Origin: Polynucleobacter sinensis
Lineage (GTDB): Bacteria; Pseudomonadota; Gammaproteobacteria; Burkholderiales; Burkholderiaceae
NCBI RefSeq assembly: GCF_001595985.1
Contig: NZ_LOJJ01000001.1
Location: forward strand, 186,001-250,000
Direction: 5' to 3'
Length of the DNA: 64,000 bases
A program made the translations under genes and the position numbers. Positions 21,972 through 32,925 of the stretch are shown piece by piece. How positions within the stretch are numbered: position 1 is the stretch's first letter; each line of letters opens with the position of its first letter. The notes beneath the pieces were generated by a model that ran no database searches, was not told the DNA's origin, and saw only the letters and a program-made list of their open reading frames with translations.

Positions 21972-22733
21972 TTGCAAGAAACAATATTAAAAACAATTGG
22001 CCTTGGGAAAACCTTCAAAGGCTTTTCTGCGGTTAGTGATGTAAACCTGGATGTAACGCGGGGGACTATACACGCCCTCATCGGACCAAATGGCGCGGGA
22101 AAAACGACCTGCTTTAATTTGCTAACCAAATTTTTAGAGCCTTCTAGTGGTCAAATTTTATTTAATGGGATTGATATCACCAAGGAGGCCCCTGCCCAGA
22201 TCGCACGCCGTGGCGTAATTCGCTCCTTTCAAATTTCTGCAGTATTCCCACATTTAACCGTTTTGGAAAATGTTCGTGTTGCACTGCAGCGAGGATTGGG
22301 TACCGAATTTCACTTTTGGAAGTCTGGTGATTCGCTTAATGTTCTTAATGAGCGTGCTGAAGAGTTGCTTCACGAGGTTGGTTTAGTGGAATTTGCTCAT
22401 GAGGAAACTTTAAATCTAGCCTATGGCCGTAAAAGGGCGCTGGAAATTGCCACGACCCTGGCAATGGAACCAGAGTTGATGTTGCTTGATGAGCCTACCC
22501 AGGGCATGGGACATGAGGATGTGGAGCGGGTTACAGAATTAATAGATAGGGTGGCCAAAGGGCGCACCATATTGATGGTTGAGCACAATATGAAGGTGGT
22601 GTCCTCTATTGCCGATAGGATCACCGTATTACAGCGCGGCTCCGTTTTGGCGGAGGGGTCATATCACGAGGTTTCGAGCAACCCCCTAGTTGTTGAGGCT
22701 TATATGGGTAGTCATGGCGGAGAAACCTTATGA
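21972..22733 (+). CDS. livG: Branched-chain amino acid-type ABC transporter, ATPase LivG
   Basis: This cytoplasmic ATPase energises a LIV-type importer. It has Walker A GPNGAGKTT, a signature-like LAYGRKRALEIA, Walker B LMLLDEPTQGM and the H-loop VEHNM. I chose the TTG at 21972 because GAGGA lies seven bases upstream; a TTG at 21942 is open but lacks a site. The stop overlaps the livF start by four bases (ATGA). It is the first of five genes encoding a complete importer. Amides, urea or other amino acids are possible substrates. Confidence 0.9.
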   Translation: MQETILKTIGLGKTFKGFSAVSDVNLDVTRGTIHALIGPNGAGKTTCFNLLTKFLEPSSGQILFNGIDITKEAPAQIARRGVIRSFQISAVFPHLTVLENVRVALQRGLGTEFHFWKSGDSLNVLNERAEELLHEVGLVEFAHEETLNLAYGRKRALEIATTLAMEPELMLLDEPTQGMGHEDVERVTELIDRVAKGRTILMVEHNMKVVSSIADRITVLQRGSVLAEGSYHEVSSNPLVVEAYMGSHGGETL

Positions 22734-23434
22734 GCTCAGTAGCTTTGGAGGTTAAAAACCTAGAGTCTTGGTACGGAGAGTCACACATTCTTCATGGTGT
22801 GAATTTTTCGGTGAATGATGGTGAGGTGGTTACTCTATTGGGTCGTAATGGCGCCGGCAGAAGCACCATCCTTAAGACCATTTTGGGCCTTACCAGCAAA
22901 AGGGCTGGCTCTGTCAAGGTTTATGGCCAAGAAACCATTGCCATGCCAACTTACAAAATTGCTCGGCTTGGCGTGGGCTATTGCCCAGAAGAGCGTGGAA
23001 TTTTTGCCAGCCTAAGCGCCGAAGAGAACCTATTGCTATTGCCCGAGATTTCTTCTGGTGGAATGGGTTTGGAAGAAATCTATGAAATGTTTCCCAATCT
23101 TTATGAGCGTCGCAATAGTCCGGGCACCCGCCTGTCGGGCGGCGAGCAACAAATGTTGGCGATGGCACGCATCCTAAGGACTGGAGCAAAGCTTTTGTTA
23201 TTGGATGAAATTACCGAGGGTCTTGCCCCTGTGATTGTTGAAAAATTGGGTGAGGTTGTCGGCAACCTAAGAAAAAAAGGGTTCACGATCGTTTTGGTTG
23301 AGCAGAACTTTAGATTTGCTGCTCCGCTAGCAGACCGCCATTATGTTGTTGAGCACGGCAGGGTTGTGGAGATGGTTGCCCAAAATGAATTGGCTGAAAA
23401 AGCCAATCTGTTAAATGAGTATCTTGGTGTTTAG
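22730..23434 (+). CDS. livF: Branched-chain amino acid-type ABC transporter, ATPase LivF
   Basis: This is the second ATPase of the importer, 234 residues. The signature LSGGEQQMLAMARIL, Walker B LLLLDEITEGL and H-loop VEQN are normal. The Walker A motif reads GRNGAGRST (38-46): the usual lysine is arginine (Arg44, codon AGA at 22859-22861). Because LivG has a normal P-loop, the pair could work asymmetrically. I believe similar arginine variants exist in related LivF proteins, so this may be a lineage trait and not damage. Confidence 0.9.
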   Translation: MSSVALEVKNLESWYGESHILHGVNFSVNDGEVVTLLGRNGAGRSTILKTILGLTSKRAGSVKVYGQETIAMPTYKIARLGVGYCPEERGIFASLSAEENLLLLPEISSGGMGLEEIYEMFPNLYERRNSPGTRLSGGEQQMLAMARILRTGAKLLLLDEITEGLAPVIVEKLGEVVGNLRKKGFTIVLVEQNFRFAAPLADRHYVVEHGRVVEMVAQNELAEKANLLNEYLGV

Positions 23435-23456
23435 TGGTTTTCTATAGGAGATGAAG

Positions 23457-24683
23457 ATGAAGTTGAGACAAATTACCGCATGTATGGTTGCGGCAACCAT
23501 GTTTGTAACAAACCCGGCTTTCTCACAAAGCGGGGCAAAAGTGAGTGGTGAGGTTGTAAAGATTGGCGTCTTGACTGACCTTTCTTCAACCTATTCCGAT
23601 TTAGCTGGTCCTGGTGCAGTAATTGCAGCAAAGATGGCTGTGGCTGACTTCTCTAAAGATGGTACGGTTATTGGAAAAAAGATCGAGATAGTTAGTGCGG
23701 ACCACCAAAATAAGGCTGATATTGCTGCAAATAAGGCTCGCGAGTGGTATGACAAAGATGGAGTGGATGTCATTGTTGAGCTGGTATCAACCAACGTAGC
23801 TTTGGCTGTAATGGAAGTGGCTGAACAGAAAAACAAAATTACATTGATTTCCGGCGCAGCTTCGTTACCAATTACCAATGAAAAATGTACGGCTAATAAC
23901 GTTCATTGGACTTATGACACTTACGCGCTGTCAAATGGCACGGCAAAAGCTGTTGTTAAGCAGGGCAAAAAGAATTGGTATTTCCTTACCGCTGATTACG
24001 CATTCGGCGCGGCTTTGGAGAAAGACTCTACCAACGTAGTTAATGCTAACGGTGGCAAGGTCTTGGGAACTAGCAAGCACCCATTTCCTAATAGCGATTT
24101 CTCTTCATACCTTTTGAAGGCCCAGGCTAGCGGCGCCGATGTTGTTGCATTGGCAAACGCAGGTCAAGACACCATTAACTCTGTAAAACAAGCATCTGAG
24201 TTTGGTATTAACAAAAAGCAAACCGTTGTTCCTTTGTTGATGTTTATTTCTGATGTTCACTCTTTGGGTTTGAATGCAGCTCAGGGCATGTATCTAACAG
24301 AGGGTTTTTATTGGGACAAAGACGAGAAGACGCGCGCGTTTGCCAAACGTTTTATTTTGCAACATAAGCGCATGCCGACCAGCGTCCAGGCTGGCGTTTA
24401 CTCATCCGTTCTTGCTTACTTAAATGCCGTTCAAAAAGCTGGTACAGATGATACTCAGGCGGTAATGAAAGCACTTAAGTCTACTAACATTGATGATGGT
24501 CTCTTTAAGGGCAAGATCCGCGCTGATGGTAAGTTCGAGCACGATATGTACTTGCTAGAGGTGAAGAAGCCATCTGAATCTAAGAGCCCATGGGATTACT
24601 ACCATGTTCGTGCGGTAATTCCTGCCGCTGAAGCAACTCAACCACTTTCATTGTCACGATGCAAGTTGGTTACTAACAAGTAA
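23457..24683 (+). CDS. ABC transporter periplasmic substrate-binding protein (LivK/Peripla_BP_6 type)
   Basis: The protein of about 408 residues starts with a Sec signal peptide ending near NPAFSQ. The mature domain begins VVKIGVLTDLSS and continues with the two-lobed periplasmic-binding fold of the LIV class. I chose the ATG at 23457 because AGGAG lies six bases before it; the ATG at 23451 directly abuts that site. It sits between the ATPases and permeases. The ligand cannot be read from sequence by eye; branched-chain amino acids, amides and other small solutes are candidates. Confidence 0.88.
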   Translation: MKLRQITACMVAATMFVTNPAFSQSGAKVSGEVVKIGVLTDLSSTYSDLAGPGAVIAAKMAVADFSKDGTVIGKKIEIVSADHQNKADIAANKAREWYDKDGVDVIVELVSTNVALAVMEVAEQKNKITLISGAASLPITNEKCTANNVHWTYDTYALSNGTAKAVVKQGKKNWYFLTADYAFGAALEKDSTNVVNANGGKVLGTSKHPFPNSDFSSYLLKAQASGADVVALANAGQDTINSVKQASEFGINKKQTVVPLLMFISDVHSLGLNAAQGMYLTEGFYWDKDEKTRAFAKRFILQHKRMPTSVQAGVYSSVLAYLNAVQKAGTDDTQAVMKALKSTNIDDGLFKGKIRADGKFEHDMYLLEVKKPSESKSPWDYYHVRAVIPAAEATQPLSLSRCKLVTNK

Positions 24684-24699
24684 TTGAATCCCATTTAGT

Positions 24700-25620
24700 A
24701 TGTTTGAACTTCTTGGAATTACCCCACAAGGGCTGGTTGCTCAGCTCTTGGTGGGGCTTATAAATGGATCTTTTTATGCCATTTTGAGTTTGGGTTTGGC
24801 CATTATTTTTGGCCTACTCAACATTATTAATTTCTCCCATGGTGCTCAGTACACCATGGGTGCTTTTATTGCTTGGATTGGCCTCACTCAGGTTGGCCAA
24901 TGGTTTGGTTTTCCTGAGCTATCCATTAATTACTGGTTTGCATTAATTTTGGTGCCTCTAGTGATGGCGGGCTTTGGCTTGATTCTTGAGCGCACCATGT
25001 TGCGGCGTTTATACCACTTGGATCACCTGTATGGGCTGCTGCTGACGTTTGGTTTGGCGCTCATTATCGAGGGTATGTTCCGCCATTGGTATGGAATTTC
25101 TGGTGAGAGTTATTCTGCCCCTGAGTTATTACAAGGTGCTATTCCGCTTGAGTCTATCGGTATTATCTTGCCGAAATATCGTGTGTGGGTGGTGGTTATT
25201 TCTTTAGTGGTTTGTTTTTCAACTTGGTATGTTATTGAGAGAACAAAGTTGGGCGCATATCTTCGCGCTGGAACAGAAAACCCAAAACTACTACAGGCAT
25301 TTGGTATCAATGTTCCTTTGATGATTTCTTTGGCCTATGCATATGGCGTTGGCCTTGCTGGTTTTGCGGGTGTGTTGGCCGCTCCGATTTTTCAAGTAAA
25401 TCCATTGATGGGATCAAACCTCATCATTGTAGTTTTTGCTGTTGTTGTGATTGGTGGAATGGGCTCGATCATGGGCTCCATTTTGACGGGTCTCGCGTTG
25501 GGTTTGGTGGAGGGTCTAACTAAAGTCTTTTACCCTGAGGCATCTGGAGTTGTCATTTTTGTGATCATGGCAATCGTATTGCTTATTCGTCCTGCTGGAC
25601 TTTTCGGCCGGGAGAAATAA
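24700..25620 (+). CDS. livH: Branched-chain amino acid-type ABC transporter permease LivH
   Basis: This is an inner-membrane permease of 306 residues with about eight hydrophobic helices. The N-terminal region reads LINGSFYAILSLGLAIIFGLLNIINFSHG, shortened here to the key GLLNIINFSHG pattern typical of LivH. The EAA-like cytoplasmic contact region is AGTENPKLLQAFGINV. It is 16 bases downstream of the binding protein and two bases upstream of livM. Together LivH and LivM would form the channel. Confidence 0.92.
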   Translation: MFELLGITPQGLVAQLLVGLINGSFYAILSLGLAIIFGLLNIINFSHGAQYTMGAFIAWIGLTQVGQWFGFPELSINYWFALILVPLVMAGFGLILERTMLRRLYHLDHLYGLLLTFGLALIIEGMFRHWYGISGESYSAPELLQGAIPLESIGIILPKYRVWVVVISLVVCFSTWYVIERTKLGAYLRAGTENPKLLQAFGINVPLMISLAYAYGVGLAGFAGVLAAPIFQVNPLMGSNLIIVVFAVVVIGGMGSIMGSILTGLALGLVEGLTKVFYPEASGVVIFVIMAIVLLIRPAGLFGREK

Positions 25621-25622
25621 TC

Positions 25623-26552
25623 ATGAACCCAAAAACAAAATTACTTTATGGCATCTTGGTTTTAATTGCCCTACTTCTTCCGTTTCAAGACTTTATTTAT
25701 CTAGTCTTCGCAATGAAGGTGCTGTGCTTCGCACTTTTTGCGTGTGCATTTAATTTGTTGTTAGGATTTACTGGGCTGCTTTCATTTGGCCATGCTGCAT
25801 TCTTTGGGACGGCCGCATACATCACCGCCTATTTTTGCAAAGAAGCTGGCCTATCCCCGGAGTTGGGAATTGCTTTGGGTGTACTGGGCTCGGGAGCTCT
25901 TGGATTCTTAATTGGGTCTTTGGCCATTCGAAGACAGGGCATTTACTTTGCTATGGTTACTTTGGCTCTATCGCAAATGGTTTACTTTTTGGCGGTACAG
26001 CTTCCGTTCACTGGTGGAGAGGATGGGATCCAAGGAGTTCCACGTGGAATGTTATTCGGTTTGATTGACTTAAAAAATGATGTGTCAATGTACTACTTCG
26101 TACTCACCATTTTCTTGTTGGGTTTTGCTCTGATTGTTCGTACAGTGCACTCCCCGTTTGGACAGGTTTTAAAGGCTATTCGGGAAAATGAGCCACGTGC
26201 AATCTCCCTTGGCTACGATGTTGATCGCTTCAAGTTAATTTCGTTTGTGATTTCTGCTGCGCTGTCTGGTTTGGCTGGATCTATGAAGTCTTTGGTGTTC
26301 CAGTTGGCAACCCTGACGGATGTTCATTGGCATATGTCTGGCGAGGTTGTATTGATGACATTGCTTGGTGGCATGGGCACCATTTTGGGTCCGGTGGTTG
26401 GTGCAGGCATCGTGGTTGGTCTGCAGAACTACTTGGCTAATATTGGATCTTGGAGCACGATTGCAACGGGCTTTATTTTCGTAATATGCGTATTGGCATT
26501 TCGTCGTGGAGTCGTTGGTGAAATTATTCACCTTTTTAAAAACAAGAATTGA
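25623..26552 (+). CDS. livM: Branched-chain amino acid-type ABC transporter permease LivM
   Basis: This is the second permease, 309 residues with about eight to ten hydrophobic helices. Family hallmarks are LLGFTGLLSFGHAAFFG near the N-terminus, IRRQGIYFAMVTLA, and the ATP-binding-subunit contact AIRENEPRAISLGYDV. It ends the five-gene livG-livF-binding protein-livH-livM transporter operon. A perfect 10-bp hairpin follows at 26580-26603. Confidence 0.92.
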   Translation: MNPKTKLLYGILVLIALLLPFQDFIYLVFAMKVLCFALFACAFNLLLGFTGLLSFGHAAFFGTAAYITAYFCKEAGLSPELGIALGVLGSGALGFLIGSLAIRRQGIYFAMVTLALSQMVYFLAVQLPFTGGEDGIQGVPRGMLFGLIDLKNDVSMYYFVLTIFLLGFALIVRTVHSPFGQVLKAIRENEPRAISLGYDVDRFKLISFVISAALSGLAGSMKSLVFQLATLTDVHWHMSGEVVLMTLLGGMGTILGPVVGAGIVVGLQNYLANIGSWSTIATGFIFVICVLAFRRGVVGEIIHLFKNKN

Positions 26553-26579
26553 TCTGTTTTTTCTTTATTTGGGCTTTCT

Positions 26580-26603
26580 AGTACGGCGCTTAGGCGCCGT
26601 ACT
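26580..26603 (+). terminator. Hairpin downstream of livM
   Basis: A perfect 10-bp stem (AGTACGGCGC pairing with GCGCCGTACT) encloses a TTAG loop. It lies 27 bases after the livM stop, where the transporter operon should end. No T-run follows, so classic intrinsic termination is uncertain; it may instead protect the mRNA 3' end. Confidence 0.6.
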
Positions 26604-26729
26604 CATTTAAAGGCCATTCGTTTTGCCCCCTCACCTAAAAGTTGCCGCTATACCAAATTATTTAAATAGTCTTTTAAAACAATGACTTAGAATATTTTTT
26701 TAGCACTTCAATGCATGGGGGCCACCATT

Positions 26730-26745
26730 TGTTTCACGTGAAACA
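26730..26745. promoter_or_regulatory. parS site upstream of mnmG
   Basis: This is a perfect 16-bp palindrome, TGTTTCACGTGAAACA, identical to the widely conserved chromosomal parS consensus bound by ParB. It lies 39 bases upstream of mnmG in the same locus as parA and parB. It should nucleate ParB spreading and origin segregation. Confidence 0.95.
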
Positions 26746-26784
26746 AACAAAATGCTATGATCATCGCCCTATTAGAGGCAAATC

Positions 26785-28710
26785 ATGCGTTATTCAAAGA
26801 ACTTCGATGTTATTGTGGTTGGCGGCGGTCACGCTGGAACTGAGGCTGCCCTTGCGGCTGCGCGCATGGGATGTGACACCCTATTAATTACCCATAGCAT
26901 TGAAAATTTGGGCGCTATGAGTTGTAACCCCTCAATTGGTGGAATTGGTAAGGGGCATTTGGTTAAAGAAATTGATGCTATGGGTGGCGCAATGGCGGCG
27001 GCTACTGATGAGGCTGGCATCCAGTTTCGAATCCTGAATTCGAGTAAGGGGCCTGCAGTTCGCGCAACACGTGCCCAGGGCGACCGAATTTTGTATAAAG
27101 CAGCCATTAGGCGTCGCCTTGAAAATCAAAAGAACCTCACACTATTTCAGGCTGCAGTTGATGATTTGCTGGTTCAGGGCGATGAGGTTCAGGGTGTGGT
27201 CACCCAAATGGGCCTTCGGTTTATGGCTAAGAAGGTGGTATTGACGGCGGGCACCTTCTTAGATGGAAAGATTCACATTGGCCTAAATAATTACGCCGGT
27301 GGTCGCGCTGGAGATCCAGCATCGGTTTCTTTGTCTGCCAGACTGAAAGAGTTAAAGCTTCCCCAGGGAAGATTAAAGACGGGTACGCCCCCACGCATTG
27401 ATGGCCGAACAATTGATTTTTCTGTCATGCTTGAGCAGCCGGGCGACCTTGATCCGGTTCCAGTATTTTCTTATTTGGGTCGTCCTGAGCAACACCCTAA
27501 GCAAGTTCCTTGCTGGATTTCTCATACGAACGAGAAAACCCATGACATCATTCGTGGCGGCTTAGACCGCTCCCCAATGTATACCGGCGTTATTGAAGGT
27601 GTGGGCCCACGATACTGCCCTTCCATTGAGGACAAAATTCACCGTTTTGCCTCTAGAAATAGCCACCAGATCTTTTTAGAGCCAGAGGGTTTAACGACTA
27701 ACGAGTTCTACCCCAACGGAATTTCTACCAGCTTACCTTTTGATGTTCAGTGGGATTTGGTTCGAAGTATTCGTGGTTTAGAGTCTGCGGTGATTGTGCG
27801 CCCTGGTTATGCAATTGAATATGATTTCTTTGATCCGCGCCATTTGAGGCACAGTCTTGAGACTAGGGTCATCACAGGACTCTATTTCGCAGGTCAGATT
27901 AATGGCACAACTGGCTACGAGGAGGCGGCCGCCCAAGGCATGCTGGCAGGAATAAATGCTGGTCTTGCTGCCCAAGGCAAAGAGCCTTGGTTGCCCAAGC
28001 GTAGCGAGTCTTATATCGGCGTTTTAGTTGATGACCTTATTACATTGGGCGTTCAAGAGCCCTATCGTATGTTTACCAGCAGGGCTGAGTATCGCCTGAG
28101 TCTGCGTGAAGATAACGCAGATATGCGTTTAACCACCATAGGTCGTGAATTGGGTCTGGTTGATGATTATCGCTGGGGGGTATTTTGTAGAAAGCAAGAG
28201 GCTGTTTCACGTGAAACATCTCGCCTACAGGATATTTGGATTGGACCAAAGCACTCTTCAGCCCAATTGGTATCAGAATTATTGGGCCAAAATTTATCCC
28301 ATGAGTGTAGTTTGGCCGATATTTTGAGGCGCCCTGGCATTACATATGAGGCAATTATGGCCTTGGCGGATGGTATGTGGTCTCCGGGAACTCTAGATGA
28401 TGATTTGGGTCTGTCTCAACAAATTAGTGATCAGGTGGAAATTTCCATTAAATATCAAGGATATATAGAGCGACAGGCGGTGGAGATTGCTCGTCAAGGA
28501 CACAATGAGTCCTACCCCCTTCCGGACTCACTTGATTACACTCAGGTTTTGGGTTTATCTAAGGAGGTTCAGCAAAAGCTTAACCTGCACAAGCCTGGGA
28601 CGCTCGGTCAGGCGGGCAGAATTTCTGGTGTGACGCCAGCAGCCTTATCTTTATTGTTGGTCCACCTGAAAAAAGGTTTGGGCCGCACACAAGAAGAAGC
28701 GCATGAGTAG
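26785..28710 (+). CDS. mnmG: tRNA uridine-5-carboxymethylaminomethyl modification enzyme MnmG (GidA)
   Basis: This FAD enzyme acts with MnmE to modify wobble uridine in tRNA. The 641-residue protein starts with the Rossmann motif [14 protein letters not shown] and contains [16 protein letters not shown] and the conserved cysteine region near [12 protein letters not shown]. The C-terminal helical domain binds MnmE. An AGAGG site lies ten bases before the ATG. A second perfect parS site is embedded at 28203-28218. The gene overlaps rsmG by eight bases. Confidence 0.97.
   Translation: MRYSKNFDVIVVGGGHAGTEAALAAARMGCDTLLITHSIENLGAMSCNPSIGGIGKGHLVKEIDAMGGAMAAATDEAGIQFRILNSSKGPAVRATRAQGDRILYKAAIRRRLENQKNLTLFQAAVDDLLVQGDEVQGVVTQMGLRFMAKKVVLTAGTFLDGKIHIGLNNYAGGRAGDPASVSLSARLKELKLPQGRLKTGTPPRIDGRTIDFSVMLEQPGDLDPVPVFSYLGRPEQHPKQVPCWISHTNEKTHDIIRGGLDRSPMYTGVIEGVGPRYCPSIEDKIHRFASRNSHQIFLEPEGLTTNEFYPNGISTSLPFDVQWDLVRSIRGLESAVIVRPGYAIEYDFFDPRHLRHSLETRVITGLYFAGQINGTTGYEEAAAQGMLAGINAGLAAQGKEPWLPKRSESYIGVLVDDLITLGVQEPYRMFTSRAEYRLSLREDNADMRLTTIGRELGLVDDYRWGVFCRKQEAVSRETSRLQDIWIGPKHSSAQLVSELLGQNLSHECSLADILRRPGITYEAIMALADGMWSPGTLDDDLGLSQQISDQVEISIKYQGYIERQAVEIARQGHNESYPLPDSLDYTQVLGLSKEVQQKLNLHKPGTLGQAGRISGVTPAALSLLLVHLKKGLGRTQEEAHE
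28203..28218. promoter_or_regulatory. parS site inside mnmG
   Basis: This second perfect copy of TGTTTCACGTGAAACA lies within the mnmG reading frame near residue 474, where it encodes part of the A-V-S-R-E-T stretch. It is 1,473 bases from the first copy. A ParB site inside coding sequence constrains both protein and site. Confidence 0.95.
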
Positions 28711-29365
28711 TGAGTTATTGGATCTTGGGATTGGAAGTTTAGGGTTAAGCCTAAAGCCCGAAAATATCGCTGATTTGGAGTTATTTTTGCAGGAAATGGG
28801 CCGCTGGAATCAGGTGCATAACTTGACTGCGATTGAGGGCGAGAAAAATTCTATTCGTCTGCATCTTATTGATTCTATTACAGTTTTACCAATAATGAGA
28901 CAGTTTTTGAGTATGGCAAACCCCAGGATTGCTGACCTTGGCTCAGGCGGTGGTTTGCCAGCAATACCGATTGCTATTTTGCAACCAACTTGGCATCTGA
29001 CTCTGATTGAGGCTATTCGAAAAAAGACTGCATTTTTGCAGCATGTTCGGGGAAAGCTGGGTCTAAAGAACATTGAGGTTCTTAGCGAGCGTGTTGAGGC
29101 GGTTGCAAAACTTAGGCCTGGGCAGTTTGATGCCGTTATCTCAAGGGCCTTTACGAATCTTGCCCATTTCTTAGAGTTGTCTCTCCCTTTGCTGGGGCCA
29201 GATGGCTTAGTTTTTGCAATGAAAGCAAGGCGAGCAAATGAAGAGTTACAGGGCGTATGCATGGATAGCTGGCGTCTTGTGGCAGATGAGCCTCTTCATA
29301 TTCCGAATTTGATGGTTGAAAGGCGACTTTTAGTCTTGGCCCCCATGAGAAAATTACCCCTTTAA
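28703..29365 (+). CDS. rsmG: 16S rRNA (guanine-527-N7)-methyltransferase RsmG (GidB)
   Basis: RsmG makes m7G527 in 16S rRNA using SAM. The 220-residue protein has the family's N-terminal helices with [10 protein letters not shown], then IRLHLIDSI and the SAM-binding motif [17 protein letters not shown]. The downstream VISRAF motif is also present. It overlaps the mnmG 3' end by eight bases and precedes parA. Loss of this enzyme is known to give low-level streptomycin resistance in other bacteria. Confidence 0.96.
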   Translation: MSSELLDLGIGSLGLSLKPENIADLELFLQEMGRWNQVHNLTAIEGEKNSIRLHLIDSITVLPIMRQFLSMANPRIADLGSGGGLPAIPIAILQPTWHLTLIEAIRKKTAFLQHVRGKLGLKNIEVLSERVEAVAKLRPGQFDAVISRAFTNLAHFLELSLPLLGPDGLVFAMKARRANEELQGVCMDSWRLVADEPLHIPNLMVERRLLVLAPMRKLPL

Positions 29366-29389
29366 GCGCAGCATCTTTTAAGAAAAACC

Positions 29390-30160
29390 ATGGCGAAAAT
29401 ATTCTGTATTGCAAATCAAAAAGGTGGCGTTGGAAAAACCACTACTGCGGTGAATTTGGCTGCTGGTTTGGCTGGGCATCAGCAGCGGGTTTTGTTGGTG
29501 GACTTAGATCCTCAAGGAAATGCCACGATGGGATCTGGAATTGAAAAAGCAGATCTGAAAACTAGTGTGTACCAAGTGTTGATCGGATTATCTTCAGTGA
29601 AGGATTGCGCCCAACCTTGTGAGAGTTCTGGTTACGATGTGTTGCCAGCAAATCGAGATTTAGCTGGTGCAGAAATCGAGTTGGTGGATTTAGATTCGCG
29701 TGAGCAACGCTTGAAGGATGCGCTTGCTGTTGTTGCAAACGACTATGATTTTATTTTGATTGACTGCCCTCCCGCGCTGTCATTATTAACACTCAATGGA
29801 TTGTGTGCGGCGAATGGTGTGATCGTACCAATGCAGTGTGAGTATTTTGCTTTAGAGGGTCTATCCGATTTAGTAAACACAATCAAACAAGTGCATGCTA
29901 ATTTAAATCCCGATTTAGTCATCATTGGTTTATTGCGAGTGATGTTTGATTCACGCATGACATTGCAGCAACAAGTGTCGGAGCAGTTGCTTGAGCATTT
30001 TGGCGACAAGGTTTTCAAAACCATTATTCCTCGTAATGTACGTCTGGCCGAGGCTCCTTCCTACGGGCTTCCTGGGGTCGCTTTTGATAAATCATCTCGT
30101 GGCGCTAAAGCATATTTAGAGTTTGGTGCTGAAATGATTGAGCGCATTAAAGAAATGTAA
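29390..30160 (+). CDS. parA: Chromosome partitioning ATPase ParA (Soj)
   Basis: ParA is a deviant-Walker ATPase that moves ParB-parS complexes. The 256-residue protein starts AKIFCIANQKGGVGKTTTA, giving the Walker A KGGVGKTT with its signature lysine at residue 11 or so. Walker B-type DCPPALSLLTLN and the ParA RLAEAPSYG region are present. The short N-terminus without a helix-turn-helix marks a chromosomal type Ib-like ParA. It lies 24 bases before parB. Confidence 0.96.
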   Translation: MAKIFCIANQKGGVGKTTTAVNLAAGLAGHQQRVLLVDLDPQGNATMGSGIEKADLKTSVYQVLIGLSSVKDCAQPCESSGYDVLPANRDLAGAEIELVDLDSREQRLKDALAVVANDYDFILIDCPPALSLLTLNGLCAANGVIVPMQCEYFALEGLSDLVNTIKQVHANLNPDLVIIGLLRVMFDSRMTLQQQVSEQLLEHFGDKVFKTIIPRNVRLAEAPSYGLPGVAFDKSSRGAKAYLEFGAEMIERIKEM

Positions 30161-30184
30161 GAAGCTAGAAAGAATAAAAATACT

Positions 30185-31072
30185 ATGGTTGTAATTAAGA
30201 AAAAAGGTTTGGGTCGTGGTCTTGAAGCCCTGCTTGGTGATAAAGCGCAAAAAGAAGCTTCAGCTGATATCAATCGTTTGCCATTGACGGCTTTGCAGGC
30301 TGGTAAATATCAGCCACGTCAAAAAATGGAAGTTGGCGCATTGCAAGAGTTGGCTGATAGCATTCGTGAGCAAGGTGTTATGCAACCATTGTTAGTGCGC
30401 TTAGTTGCTCCTGGTAAATATGAAATTATTGCTGGTGAGCGTCGCTTTCGTGCGGCAACTTTAGCGGGATTAAAAGAGGTTCCTGTGCTGGTATCCGGTG
30501 CCAATGATCAAGCTGCGGCAGCGATGGCCTTGGTTGAGAATATGCAGCGCGAAGATCTGAATCCGCTGGAAGAATCTCAAGGCTTGGTGCGTTTAATCGA
30601 AGAGTTTGGCTTTACTCACGAGCAGGCCGCAAAAGCAGTGGGTAAATCGCGTAGCGCTGTTACTAATTTGTTGCGTTTAAATCAACTGGCAAAGCCAGTG
30701 CAAGCAATGCTTTTAGCTGGAGACATTGATATGGGCCATGCCCGCGCCCTTCTCCCCTTGCCGGGCGCCAGTCAAGTAGCGCTTGCCCAAAGAATTGCCG
30801 CGCAGGGATTGTCAGTTAGAGAGGCCGAGAGAATGTCTACCGCACTGGCGCTTGCTGGTGGCCAAATTGGGGATAAAAAAGCCAAACCCAAAACAGATGG
30901 TGGGGCTCCGGGTCGCGATCCCGATATGCGTCGATTGACCCAAGAAATTGCTGATTTAATAGGCTTGAATGCCGAATTTAAGTTCAAGGGCAAGGGCGGA
31001 GAGCTCAGAATCCGTTTTAGCCAATTTGATGAGCTAGATTCCCTATTAAAAAAGTTGGGTATTGAGTCTTAA
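30185..31072 (+). CDS. parB: Chromosome partitioning protein ParB (Spo0J)
   Basis: ParB is a CTPase that loads at parS and slides along DNA. The 295-residue protein opens [13 protein letters not shown], followed by the ParB/Srx domain with [18 protein letters not shown] and the CTP-binding [12 protein letters not shown] and [13 protein letters not shown] motifs. A helix-turn-helix region with [16 protein letters not shown] binds parS, and a C-terminal dimerisation domain follows. Two perfect parS sites lie upstream in the same locus. Confidence 0.96.
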   Translation: MVVIKKKGLGRGLEALLGDKAQKEASADINRLPLTALQAGKYQPRQKMEVGALQELADSIREQGVMQPLLVRLVAPGKYEIIAGERRFRAATLAGLKEVPVLVSGANDQAAAAMALVENMQREDLNPLEESQGLVRLIEEFGFTHEQAAKAVGKSRSAVTNLLRLNQLAKPVQAMLLAGDIDMGHARALLPLPGASQVALAQRIAAQGLSVREAERMSTALALAGGQIGDKKAKPKTDGGAPGRDPDMRRLTQEIADLIGLNAEFKFKGKGGELRIRFSQFDELDSLLKKLGIES

Positions 31073-31100
31073 GCAGGGTCAAAAAATGTCCCCAAATACT

Positions 31101-31129
31101 TTGACATATTGCAGTGCACACATTAAACT
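31101..31129 (+). promoter_or_regulatory. Candidate sigma-70 promoter of the atp operon
   Basis: A perfect -35 box TTGACA (31101-31106) is followed by a 17-base spacer and a TAAACT -10 (31124-31129, four of six matches). Initiation would fall at about 31136, three bases beyond the proposed GTG start of atpI. Either atpI is leaderless with a slightly different start, or the real start is further downstream. Confidence 0.6.
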
Positions 31130-31132
31130 TCC

Positions 31133-31636
31133 GTGGCTAAATTGATTCCTCAAAAAAATCGATTCTCCGAGGCAAATGAATGGGATGAACCCGAAGAAGA
31201 GGTTATTCGGGTCTATAGCAAGGAAGAAATTGTTGCTCTGCAGCAAAGCAATGCAACAAAGTATCGAGCCCTTTCGCCTTGGAAAATTATTTTGGCCCAA
31301 GTGCTGATTACAGCTATCAGCATGTTGTTTTGGTCAATTTTTGGGGAGCCGGTAGGGGTAAGCCTTTATACTCAGTCGGCCTTTTTAGGTGGTTTAATTA
31401 GCGTCTTGCCCTCAGCTTTGTTTTTAACTAGGCTGGAATTGGCAAAAAAAACGCAGATATTGAACCCAGGGAATTATTTGGCAGCATTGGTTTCTGGCGA
31501 ATTTATCAAAATTGTCACGACTTTGATGCTGTTTATTGGGATAGCGTACTTAATCCCGGGCGTGCATTGGGTCCCCTTATTGGTGACTTATGTGCTTGCC
31601 TTGAAGTGTGTGTGGCTGGCGTGGTTTTGGCGCTAA
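31133..31636 (+). CDS. atpI: ATP synthase subunit I (AtpI)
   Basis: AtpI is a small membrane protein that helps assemble the c-ring. The 167-residue product has an acidic hydrophilic N-terminus and about four membrane helices, and it immediately precedes atpB. Sequence conservation in this family is low, so the call depends partly on position. The GTG at 31133 has no Shine-Dalgarno site and sits at the predicted transcription start; a TTG at 31142 is a possible alternative. Confidence 0.8.
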   Translation: MAKLIPQKNRFSEANEWDEPEEEVIRVYSKEEIVALQQSNATKYRALSPWKIILAQVLITAISMLFWSIFGEPVGVSLYTQSAFLGGLISVLPSALFLTRLELAKKTQILNPGNYLAALVSGEFIKIVTTLMLFIGIAYLIPGVHWVPLLVTYVLALKCVWLAWFWR

Positions 31637-31671
31637 GAGTGATAATGAGATTGAACCAAAGGACTAGTTAA

Positions 31672-32550
<879 letters not shown>

Positions 32551-32565
32551 GATTTTTATTTTTAA

Positions 32566-32862
<297 letters not shown>

Positions 32863-32925
32863 TTGTTTTGGCGTGGATGACCACCAGGTCATCCAACCGT
32901 TCTCAACAATACTGAAAGGAATATC

